From contig JARFXP010000013.1 in the NCBI GenBank assembly GCA_029194675.1, positions 1-38,018 on the forward strand: a DNA stretch of 38,018 bases, read 5' to 3'. Position 1 is the stretch's first letter, and every line of letters starts with the position of its first letter. The translations under genes were made by a program, and so were the position numbers. The DNA is from Nitrospira sp. GTDB taxonomy: Bacteria > Nitrospirota > Nitrospiria > Nitrospirales > Nitrospiraceae. Of the stretch, positions 16,342-23,209 are shown in pieces. Below the pieces are notes generated by a model. The model worked only from the letters and a program-made list of their open reading frames with translations. It was not told where the DNA came from and searched no databases.

Positions 16342-16529
16342 CAATTAGTCCAATCTTGGAACGGGGCAGAATGCGACAGCGATCTACTCTCAAGGGTGCC
16401 GAAGCCGAGAATCGTAAATAGGGACAAGCACTTCAGCGTTTCGATAAGAGTGCAGCTCTTTGGATAACCATCCCGTGCGCTCTACTGGACCTGTCCAATA
16501 GCAGGACAATCGGCTCTAGATCTTCTACT
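16342..16529 (+). repeat. Duplicated regulatory region, copy B
   Basis: Homologous to 11113-11300 at a constant offset of 5229 bp over the best blocks, including AATAGGGACAAGCACTTCAG (from 16417) and GCTCTTTGGATAACC. The interval 16248-16652 has no gene; this block and the -24/-12-like element at 16581 are its content. Confidence 0.8.
16492..16508. promoter_or_regulatory. Palindromic site, candidate activator-binding site (copy B)
   Basis: TGTCCAATAGCAGGACA, the same TGTCC-N7-GGACA inverted repeat as at 11263, differing at one spacer base. It lies 89 bp upstream of the -24-like element at 16581. Keeping the arms while the surroundings diverge argues for a protein-binding function. Confidence 0.5.
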
Positions 16530-16580
16530 TACCAACCTTTCCAATTTTGCAACCATCTATCAATCAAGCCAATTTCAGCT

Positions 16581-16596
16581 GAGCATGTGAATTGCT
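16581..16596 (+). promoter_or_regulatory. Sigma-54-like -24/-12 element (copy B)
   Basis: GAGCATGTGAATTGCT aligns with GGGCATCTGAATTGCT of copy A. The -12 TTGC and the 10-nt spacing hold, but -24 reads AG where GG is expected, so it may be weaker. It would start transcription near 16606. That excludes the GTG at 16587 as a start codon and favours 16653. Confidence 0.4.
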
Positions 16597-16652
16597 GGAG
16601 TGGTGATGGATACGCAGCGGAACCCGGTCACTTTTATTTCTATCGATTGGAT

Positions 16653-18599
16653 ATGGAGATTTCCGGCCTCCGAGAACTCTGGGGTGAGACGTTAGGTGAT
16701 TCCAGAATATGCATTGCGCTCTTAGATGGCGGGGTTGATCTATCGCACAAGAGCCTGGCTGGTGCTGATCTTACCCGGATTGAGACTCTCGTTTCGTGTG
16801 GAGCAGGTGATGGTCCAGCCGCAAAGCATGGCACCCATATCGCCAGTGTCATCTTTGGGAGCCATGACGGACCGATTAAGGGTATTGCGCCGCTGTGCCG
16901 GGGCTTGATTATCCCGGTGTTCAAGGAAGGAGATACAGGTTCTATTGCTCCATGTTCACAGGTCGATCTTGCGCGAGCGATTGATCAAGCTGTTCAGGCA
17001 GGCGCACATATTATCAACATCAGTGGGGGAGAGCTGACCCCCTCCGGAACTGCTTACCCACTGCTCGCCGATGCGGTCAAGGATTGCGCTAAGGGTGGCG
17101 TTCTCATCATTGCCGCGGCGGGAAACGAGGGGTGCGATTGCCTGCACATTCCTGGGGCCTTGCCATCGGTATTAGCCGTCGGGGCGATGAATGCACAAGG
17201 CGAACCGACAGATTTCAGCAACTGGGGTAAACAATATCAATCCCAAGGTGTCTTGGCCCCTGGAGAAAACATCCAGGGAGCTAGTCCCGGAGGAGGCGTT
17301 GTCGTCAGCAGCGGTACCAGCTATGCCACACCTATAGTATCCGGTGTTGCGGCTCTCTTGTTGAGCCTTCAACTTAAGCTTGGACGGAAGCCTGATCTCG
17401 ATGAGGTGCGAGGAGCGATCCTGAATAGTGCAACAGGATGCGATGAGCAGGCGGTACCAAATTGTCAGCGACTATTAGCCGGGCGTCTGAATATCAAAGG
17501 GGCGATGTCGAAAATCACGGGAGGAATGAACGCCATGGCAGAATCCAATATCACAACCACCACCAGTCTGGTCGGGAATGACTCCAATTCAACCATGAAG
17601 ATTCCCATTCGCCAGCCACCTCCCGCGCAAGTGAGGGTGGCGACTTACGAAAGCGAGACAGTAAACGCGATGGGAGAACAAGTCCCAGAAGGCACAGCGA
17701 ATATACAAGGGAAAGAAGCTGAGATGGCGCAGGGATCGGTGAGCCCTAGCAACATCAAAGCAGCGGCTTGTGAATGTGGCGGCACGGCTCCCCCGCAGCT
17801 TGTCTTCGTGCTTGGGCAACTCAGCTATGATTTTGGGACCGAAGCGCGCCGCGACTCCATCACGCAGCATATGAAACACCCTGCCAATCCTCATGATCCT
17901 GCTCAGCTCTTGGCCTATCTCAAAGAGAACCCTTGGGAGGCGGCCGCCATTCTTTGGACACTGAATCTCGACGCCACACCGATCTATGCGATCCAAGCTC
18001 AGGGTGGATTTGCCGGCGAGATCTACCAACGGCTGTGTGAATTTCTCAGCGATCAAGCCAAGGGAGAAGTCGAACGGGTCTCGATTCCTGGTTATATCGG
18101 AGGGAGGGCGAGGCTATTGACCGGCCAAGTTGTTCCCATTATTTGGCCAGTCCTTCGTGGCACCTATAGCTGGAACACCAAGGCGCTGGTCCAAGCCATT
18201 TATGGCACTCTCCCTCAAGAAAGAGCCTCCCAAAAGGAGAGAGACGAGTATGGCGCGAAAGCACAAGCGGTAACCAATTTCCTCCGGAGAGTTTATGAGG
18301 AGCTTCGTAACCTAGGTGTTACACCACAACACCGGGCGATCAACTACATGGCAACGAATGCCTATCAAGTCACGGAGGTTTTTACAGAAGCTATGAAGGA
18401 GGAAATGGAGCTCGACACCATTGAGGTGGAACGGAGTCCGATTTGTCGGCCGGAGTCTGATTGTTGGGATGTGAAGCTCACATGCTTTAGCCCCAAGAAG
18501 ATGTACGAGCGAGCCAGAAAGGTGTATCGATGCTGTGTGGATGTGAGCGATGTGGTTCCAGTGATGGTTGGCCAGGTGCGTTCTTGGTATGTGCGGTAA
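16653..18599 (+). CDS. PatA/PatG-type subtilisin-like RiPP maturation protease
   Basis: A 648-residue protein. Residues 1-290 form an S8 subtilase with the triad D25 (ALLDGGVD), H59 (KHGTHIAS) and S223 (SSGTSYATP), and the oxyanion Asn158 (AAAGNEG). After a low-complexity linker (about 290-380), residues from about 383 match the C-terminal region of cyanobactin PatA/PatG proteases (FVLGQLSYDFGTEARRDS; LLTGQVVPIIWPVLRGTYSW; CWDVKLTCFSP; YRCCVDVSDVVPVMVGQVRSW). In cyanobactins PatA cuts the leader and PatG cuts and macrocyclises. This single protein cannot be assigned to either by eye. The start at 16653 matches the family N-terminus (SGLRELWGETLGDSRICIAL), though the ribosome-binding site is weak. 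Four candidate precursors follow immediately. There is no signal peptide, so it is cytoplasmic. Confidence 0.9.
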   Translation: MEISGLRELWGETLGDSRICIALLDGGVDLSHKSLAGADLTRIETLVSCGAGDGPAAKHGTHIASVIFGSHDGPIKGIAPLCRGLIIPVFKEGDTGSIAPCSQVDLARAIDQAVQAGAHIINISGGELTPSGTAYPLLADAVKDCAKGGVLIIAAAGNEGCDCLHIPGALPSVLAVGAMNAQGEPTDFSNWGKQYQSQGVLAPGENIQGASPGGGVVVSSGTSYATPIVSGVAALLLSLQLKLGRKPDLDEVRGAILNSATGCDEQAVPNCQRLLAGRLNIKGAMSKITGGMNAMAESNITTTTSLVGNDSNSTMKIPIRQPPPAQVRVATYESETVNAMGEQVPEGTANIQGKEAEMAQGSVSPSNIKAAACECGGTAPPQLVFVLGQLSYDFGTEARRDSITQHMKHPANPHDPAQLLAYLKENPWEAAAILWTLNLDATPIYAIQAQGGFAGEIYQRLCEFLSDQAKGEVERVSIPGYIGGRARLLTGQVVPIIWPVLRGTYSWNTKALVQAIYGTLPQERASQKERDEYGAKAQAVTNFLRRVYEELRNLGVTPQHRAINYMATNAYQVTEVFTEAMKEEMELDTIEVERSPICRPESDCWDVKLTCFSPKKMYERARKVYRCCVDVSDVVPVMVGQVRSWYVR

Positions 18600-18652
18600 G
18601 GACCACTGATGAGGCCCACATTTCTCAACAAAGAGAAAGAGGAGGTACAGCA

Positions 18653-18871
18653 ATGAGACTTCCAATGCAATCAGCGGGCATTAATCCTGTCAAGGGTGAG
18701 GTGCCGAAGTTAGTAATTGCTCTGGAGCCAAGTACCGTAGGAGAAATTAAGAGTGGTCTCTGGTGCACGGGTGAATCTTGTGACAGTTTGAAGATTGCCT
18801 GCGAGAACGGTCACGCGAGCTACCAGGAAGCGGGTTCTGGTAAACATAAACTTGGTTGGTGCATAGTGTGA
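18653..18871 (+). CDS. Candidate RiPP precursor peptide 1
   Basis: A 72-residue peptide beginning 53 bp after the protease, with a strong ribosome-binding site (AGAGGAGGT). It opens MRLPMQSAGINPV, the N-terminus shared with three further peptides downstream. The leader-like half is Cys-free. The C-terminal half has Trp37, Cys38, Cys43, Cys50, Trp69 and Cys70 (GLWCTGESC, ending GWCIV). A conserved N-terminus with a variable Cys/Trp core next to maturation enzymes is the normal design of a RiPP precursor. No double-glycine, NHLP or Nif11-type leader is seen. The exact cleavage site cannot be read; product identity is unknown. Confidence 0.7.
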   Translation: MRLPMQSAGINPVKGEVPKLVIALEPSTVGEIKSGLWCTGESCDSLKIACENGHASYQEAGSGKHKLGWCIV

Positions 18872-19097
18872 GACATGCGTCGTGCCGTGCTTGCGCTGGG
18901 AAGCCACACTCCTACGCTGGGATGTAGTTCGCGGTCGTCAATGGTATTACGCCGCGATATAGACCACATCACTGGGTAAAGGGATGTGAGCGATGCTCTT
19001 GATAGTTGAAGAAGTAGGCTAGTGATTTGTGCTGTAGCCACTGCGATGGTTCTACAATGGCTGCAACCTAAGAGAACGAATTCCATGGAGGCAACAA

Positions 19098-19343
19098 ATG
19101 AGACTTCCAATGCAATCAGCACACGTCAGAGGTGACAGTCTTTTTACCAGTAGGGCCGTCAGGAATGACAGATGGACAACGGTAGTGCCGCAGCAAAAAG
19201 GAGCCGTCGTTATCAAAAATCGTCCCGCCCAGTTCTATGTCAGGCCGTTCCCGGGGTGCCAAGACTGTATTTGCCATGTTGGTGGCGACGACGTGGTGGG
19301 TGAGTTGGCTTGCCCGTGCTGCTTCATAATTAAGTGGTGGTAA
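19098..19343 (+). CDS. Candidate RiPP precursor peptide 2
   Basis: An 81-residue peptide with a good ribosome-binding site (GGAGG 7 nt upstream). Its first 24 or so bases at the start codon match those of peptide 1 almost exactly, and the protein opens MRLPMQSAHVRGD. After residue 10 no similarity to peptide 1 remains. The C-terminal third is Cys-rich: Cys54, 57, 59, 72, 74 and 75 (PGCQDCICH and ACPCCFIIKWW at the very end). The closing Trp-Trp is notable. The 226 bp between peptides 1 and 2 contain no gene that I can support. Confidence 0.7.
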   Translation: MRLPMQSAHVRGDSLFTSRAVRNDRWTTVVPQQKGAVVIKNRPAQFYVRPFPGCQDCICHVGGDDVVGELACPCCFIIKWW

Positions 19344-19492
19344 CTCAAAACCTACTCCATCGTGGCGATGAAGCGAGACTCCTTGGTCAGTCCACAAATG
19401 GTAAGCCTCGCGCGTGAGCTAGGCCCGCGATGGCGCGGTTCGGTGCATTCTTTGTTTATGCAGTAAAACAATCTGTTTAGTGAGGATAGAAA

Positions 19493-19813
19493 ATGAAACT
19501 TCCGAATCAGTCAGCAGGTGCTAATCGTGACGTGAGCTGTGGCTTCTCCCCTATTCCGAGTGGAATCGGTCAGTCACAGTGGTCTCGATTTTTACCACGA
19601 CCAAGAGAAACTAGAATCCGGAGCCTCATAGGTACTCCAGGGGATGGGCCAGTGCAATCCGGTGTGGGAGAAACGTGCACATTTACCAATGACAACATAG
19701 CGGTGTGCGATACGTTCATATGGGATTGTGACCCTGATGGTGTCTGTGTACAGGGAGGTACCCTTTGGACGGACTGTTATGACAATAATGGAAATAAGAT
19801 TCCTTGTCCGTGA
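19493..19813 (+). CDS. Candidate RiPP precursor peptide 3
   Basis: A 106-residue peptide, the longest of the four, opening MKLPNQSAGANRDV, with GAGGAT as ribosome-binding site. Cysteines are at 16, 62, 72, 79, 85, 95 and 105. The acidic C-terminal half reads ETCTFTNDNIAVCDTFIWDC, then DPDGVCVQGG, and ends NKIPCP. Near-regular spacing of Cys every 6-10 residues with Asp and Asn between would suit several ring-forming or metal-binding outcomes. The shared N-terminus ties it to the neighbours; its core is unrelated to theirs. The 149 bp before it hold no supported gene. Confidence 0.65.
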   Translation: MKLPNQSAGANRDVSCGFSPIPSGIGQSQWSRFLPRPRETRIRSLIGTPGDGPVQSGVGETCTFTNDNIAVCDTFIWDCDPDGVCVQGGTLWTDCYDNNGNKIPCP

Positions 19814-19877
19814 AGATGGTGAGTTGCCTCCAGCATGGTCAGACGCGAGAGGGGTGGAAAAGCATATTGAGAACGCC

Positions 19878-20132
19878 ATGAGAATACCACCTCAGGCAGC
19901 GGGCGTTAGGCGAACTTTTTCGCCTTCAGCAGAAGCTCTCAAGAATGCTGTGAGCGGCATCTCTCCTCTGTTGATCTCTTCCTCTCTGAGTCGAAGATAT
20001 CTCGCCACTAGACGAGAAAGGTCACTTTTTGCACCAGACTGTGGAGTATGCTTTCATTATGGCTGCCACTGTTCGGTCGAACAAGGGTTTTTGGTGTGTG
20101 TCAATTGTCCTGTTTTCACTACAGGTCTTTGA
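19878..20132 (+). CDS. Candidate RiPP precursor peptide 4
   Basis: An 84-residue peptide starting at the internal ATG at 19878 (MRIPPQAAGVRRTF), chosen because it reproduces the family N-terminus. The frame itself is open from 19728, overlapping peptide 3. The ribosome-binding site is weak (GAGAA). The leader half is helical and Cys-free (SAEALKNAVSGISPLLI). The core has Cys55, 58, 63, 65, 74 and 77 in a paired pattern (CGVC, CHC, CVNC). This looks like metal-ligand or cross-link spacing. It is the last gene before the group II intron that begins 43 bp later, so any further members of the array may have been lost. Confidence 0.6.
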   Translation: MRIPPQAAGVRRTFSPSAEALKNAVSGISPLLISSSLSRRYLATRRERSLFAPDCGVCFHYGCHCSVEQGFLVCVNCPVFTTGL

Positions 20133-20174
20133 ATCGCCGGACATAAGAAACGCAAATGGTGGGGTCACAACTTG

Positions 20175-20978
20175 GTGTGCCAGGAAAGTCTGGGAGAGGG
20201 GGGAAGCCCTGTGGAGACAGAGCGGAAACCCGTCACTGGTCCCCAGCAGGACGGTAGTCCTGCCCGGCAACGGAAGGGCATCCAGCCGCAAGCGAGTCTT
20301 GCGTGGTGATGAGGCAACCCATCCTGCGAAACATAGACAGCGAGTGTGCAGGCCGTGCGATGGAGCCCCGAAAGGACTCAACGACGTGGGAGCCGAGCTC
20401 GTCAAGATCAGCGAAGGCTGCATCGAGACACCGCGATGCCAGGTGTCTTGGTCCCACCGGGGTCACAGAACAGGGCATGTACATAGGGGGACCTCAGGAA
20501 CCTGGGAGGCCCCGCCGTGTCTTCTCTGACACCGGATAGGGGTCACCCGGATACCATCCCCTGGCCCACAAGCGAGGTGCTTGTTGCCTGTGGGAGAGAC
20601 AAATATCGAGCACGGGGGAAGTACTGTTGGCCGAAGGCAACGAAGGGCCGCAGGATGCACGGCGGGGCGTCGGAATGGCTCCATAGTACCGAGGAGGGCG
20701 GGGAACTCGTCCCAGAGGACCCAGCGGAGGGAAGGGAGTGGTCGGGATCACGGGATTGCTGGAGGGACACATGGGTGAGACACCGAGCTCGCAGACCGTG
20801 CCAACGCGACTCCAGCAAATAGCAGAGCGGGCCCGGCAGCTCCCGGCGGTGGGCGACATGCGGCGCTGTCTGGACCAACGGGTGGGCGACGGCTCGTGAC
20901 CTGAAGAGCCGGATGCGGTCATCGCGCACGTCCGGATCTGTGGGGGGGCGGGGCAGGTAACTGCTGGGCCTACCCGAC
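20175..20978 (+). mobile_element. Group II intron, deleted for most of its encoded protein
   Basis: Begins GTGTGCCAGGAAAG at 20175, matching the bacterial group II 5' consensus GUGYG, and ends CTACCCGAC at 20978 (3' AY). Domain V is clear at about 20906-20939 (GAGCCGGATGCGG, then CGCACGTCCGGATC), followed by a domain VI-like hairpin. Total length is only 804 bp; a normal intron of this type is about 1.8-2.5 kb. The missing sequence is the reverse transcriptase/maturase. Splicing would depend on a maturase from elsewhere. Confidence 0.8.
20771..20899 (+). pseudogene. Group II intron-encoded protein, internal deletion remnant
   Basis: A 43-codon frame with ribosome-binding site GGAGG, reading [20 protein letters not shown] and ending [18 protein letters not shown] just before domain V. 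The start resembles the N-terminus of LtrA-like maturases (a Thr-x-Leu-Gln-x-Ile-Ala-Glu pattern). The reverse transcriptase, maturase and endonuclease parts are absent, so it is a deletion product and cannot act. Confidence 0.65.
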
Positions 20979-21054
20979 TCTTGTGCATTGAATCCGCAAC
21001 CTCATAATTTGGTGAGGCACGGAACAGGACCCGACCCTCATTCAGGACTGCGCT

Positions 21055-21201
21055 GTCGTCGCCGTGACGCTCTATACGGTGCTGAAGGCCAGACGTCTGT
21101 CCGATTTCCTGGAGGCACTTGCAGAAGAGCATCGGTCGCTCAAAGAAAAGCTTGCGGCGCTGCTGGCCGTATGGAAGACCAAACACGGACGGGATTCCTG
21201 A
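21055..21201 (+). pseudogene. 3' fragment of a second CorA-like gene
   Basis: These 147 bp align without gaps to the last 147 bp of the gene ending at 9397 (125 of 147 identical by my count). Both end with codons for KHGRDS-stop. Most differences are at third positions, so both copies were under coding constraint for some time. Upstream of 21055 the similarity stops abruptly. It is a truncated paralogue, not an independent gene. Confidence 0.8.
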
Positions 21202-21374
21202 CCGCGCTCGACCTAGCCGAATTCAAAGGAGCGTGATCAGGTTGCGCCAGTCTTTCTAACCATTCATTGGATACGGTCTCTGGTCGCTTTACAAAGTCAG
21301 GCGTCAGCCGCCTGTAGCAGAGGTTGATCGCGAATGGATCCCAGAGCCTCCTAACTCGTTCTGGCTTCGGTCGC

Positions 21375-21404
21375 TTGACAGGTTTCGGGTATTTTCAGTA
21401 GGAT
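21375..21404 (+). promoter_or_regulatory. Sigma-70 promoter of the pyrimidine operon
   Basis: TTGACA (21375-21380), 18-bp spacer, TAGGAT (21399-21404). It lies just upstream of the PyrR-binding loop and terminator, with a predicted start near 21411. This is the only good pair in the 21202-21568 interval. Confidence 0.6.
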
Positions 21405-21423
21405 GTCAAAACCTTTAATGCTC

Positions 21424-21443
21424 ATCCAGTGAGGTGAGCAAGG
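21424..21443 (+). promoter_or_regulatory. PyrR-binding RNA loop in the pyr leader
   Basis: ATCCAGTGAGGTGAGCAAGG matches the PyrR-binding loop seen in pyr leaders of Bacillus and others (UCCAGNGAGG core). Binding of PyrR with UMP would favour the terminator at 21489-21522 and reduce transcription of pyrR and the genes after it. Confidence 0.7.
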
Positions 21444-21488
21444 AGCCAATTATGAATTTCGGTCCGGCCATGGCCGGTGACAAAGCAA

Positions 21489-21522
21489 CCTTCTCACCAC
21501 AGGCGGGTGAGGAGGTTTTTTT
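21489..21522 (+). terminator. Intrinsic terminator (attenuator) before pyrR
   Basis: CCTTCTCACC (21489-21498) pairs with GGTGAGGAGG (21506-21515) with a single G-U, followed by seven T's. It is a textbook rho-independent terminator placed between the leader promoter and pyrR, with the PyrR-binding loop upstream, and forms the regulated stop of the attenuation system. Confidence 0.8.
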
Positions 21523-22135
<613 letters not shown>

Positions 22136-22148
22136 AGCGGAGGATTCC

Positions 22149-23069
22149 ATGAGTCTCAAGCGCAAAGATCTGCTGAGTCTCGCTCCGTTGTCTGTGGATG
22201 AGATCATGCTCGTCCTGGACACGACGGATTCCTTCAAGGAAGTGACCGGGCGGGACATCAAAAAAGTGCCGGCTCTCCGAGGCAAGACCGTCGTGAATCT
22301 CTTCTTTGAGCCGAGCACGAGAACCCGCACATCCTTTGAGCTGGCGGCCAAGCGTCTGAGCGCTGACGTGATCAACTTTTCTCCCTCCTCCAGCAGCGTG
22401 GTGAAGGGCGAAACACTTCTTGATACGGCTCGGAATATTGAAGCGATGCAGGCGGACATCATCGTCCTGCGTCACTCTTCGGCCGGAGCTGCTGAAACGC
22501 TGGCGAACGGCGTCAAGTCATCTGTCATAAACGCAGGCGATGGATGGCATGAGCACCCCACGCAAGCGTTGCTCGACCTGTACACGATCCGGCAACGGGG
22601 GATGACTTTCCGTGGATTGCGCGTCGCGATCGTCGGCGATGTGTCGCACAGCCGCGTGGCGCGTTCGAATATCTATGCACTCGCTAAACTTGGTGCCGAA
22701 GTGCGCTTGGTGGGACCGCCGACGATGATACCGCGTGGGGTGGAGAAGCTGGGAGCGAAGGTGTACTACGACATGGATGAAGGGCTGCGCGACGCCCATG
22801 TCATTATGATGCTTCGGCTGCAGCTGGAGCGGCAGGGACGCGCGCAGTTTCCCACGATTCGGGAGTACTCGAGACTCTACGGCTTGACCGCCGAGCGAGT
22901 ACGGCTGGCGGACTCTGGTGCCATCGTCATGCACCCAGGACCGATTAATCGAGGAGTGGAAATCGCCCCGGATGTTGCCGATAGCTTGTCCTCGGTGATT
23001 CTCGATCAAGTGGCGAACGGCGTGGCAGTGCGTATGGGAATTCTGTACCTGATGTCGGGAGCGAACTAG
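22149..23069 (+). CDS. pyrB: Aspartate carbamoyltransferase catalytic chain
   Basis: A 306-residue enzyme for the first committed pyrimidine step: carbamoyl phosphate plus aspartate to carbamoyl-aspartate. The carbamoyl-phosphate motif [13 protein letters not shown] is at about 53-65, HPTQALLDL at about 135-143 and [10 protein letters not shown] near the C-terminus. Substrate-contact segments ([22 protein letters not shown]) are intact. It starts at the ATG at 22149 with GCGGAGG upstream. No pyrI regulatory chain is seen. It lies between pyrR and pyrC in the same orientation, so it is part of the attenuated operon. Confidence 0.95.
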   Translation: MSLKRKDLLSLAPLSVDEIMLVLDTTDSFKEVTGRDIKKVPALRGKTVVNLFFEPSTRTRTSFELAAKRLSADVINFSPSSSSVVKGETLLDTARNIEAMQADIIVLRHSSAGAAETLANGVKSSVINAGDGWHEHPTQALLDLYTIRQRGMTFRGLRVAIVGDVSHSRVARSNIYALAKLGAEVRLVGPPTMIPRGVEKLGAKVYYDMDEGLRDAHVIMMLRLQLERQGRAQFPTIREYSRLYGLTAERVRLADSGAIVMHPGPINRGVEIAPDVADSLSSVILDQVANGVAVRMGILYLMSGAN

Positions 23070-23073
23070 CGGA

Positions 23074-23174
23074 ATCTGATGATCGGTTGATCTGATGATT
23101 TGTCAATTGAGTGATTGAACAGATCCGTCGTGAATTTGAGCGCAGCCATTCATTACATCAACGGATCATCAGAT
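23074..23174. repeat. Long inverted repeat between pyrB and pyrC
   Basis: ATCTGATGATCGGTTGAT (23074-23091) is the reverse complement of 23157-23174 with one mismatch in 18, separated by 65 nt. It would form a large stem-loop in the pyr mRNA between pyrB and pyrC. There is no T-run, so it is not a simple terminator. RNA-stability or repetitive-element roles are possible. Confidence 0.65.
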
Positions 23175-23209
23175 CGACAGATTCTATCAATAGTGGAGAG
23201 GAGTCTTCA

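Noticed and set aside
16587..16652. GTG at 16587 as the start of the PatG-like protease
   Set aside because: It lies inside the proposed -24/-12 element, and the added residues (NCWSGDGYAAEPGH) do not belong to the family N-terminus, which begins around 16653.
19728..19877. Extension of peptide 4 upstream to the ATG at 19728
   Set aside because: The extra 50 residues overlap peptide 3 in another frame, and the shared leader motif starts exactly at the internal ATG at 19878.
20494..21186. A 230-codon minus-strand frame across the end of the intron region
   Set aside because: It runs antisense through the group II intron and the CorA-like fragment, is Pro/Arg/Ser-rich and has no family features; it is a shadow of GC-rich structured DNA.
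23111..23209. Dihydroorotase start at 23111
   Set aside because: The added 33 residues translate one arm of the intergenic inverted repeat; the GTG at 23210 has a ribosome-binding site and fits the domain start.
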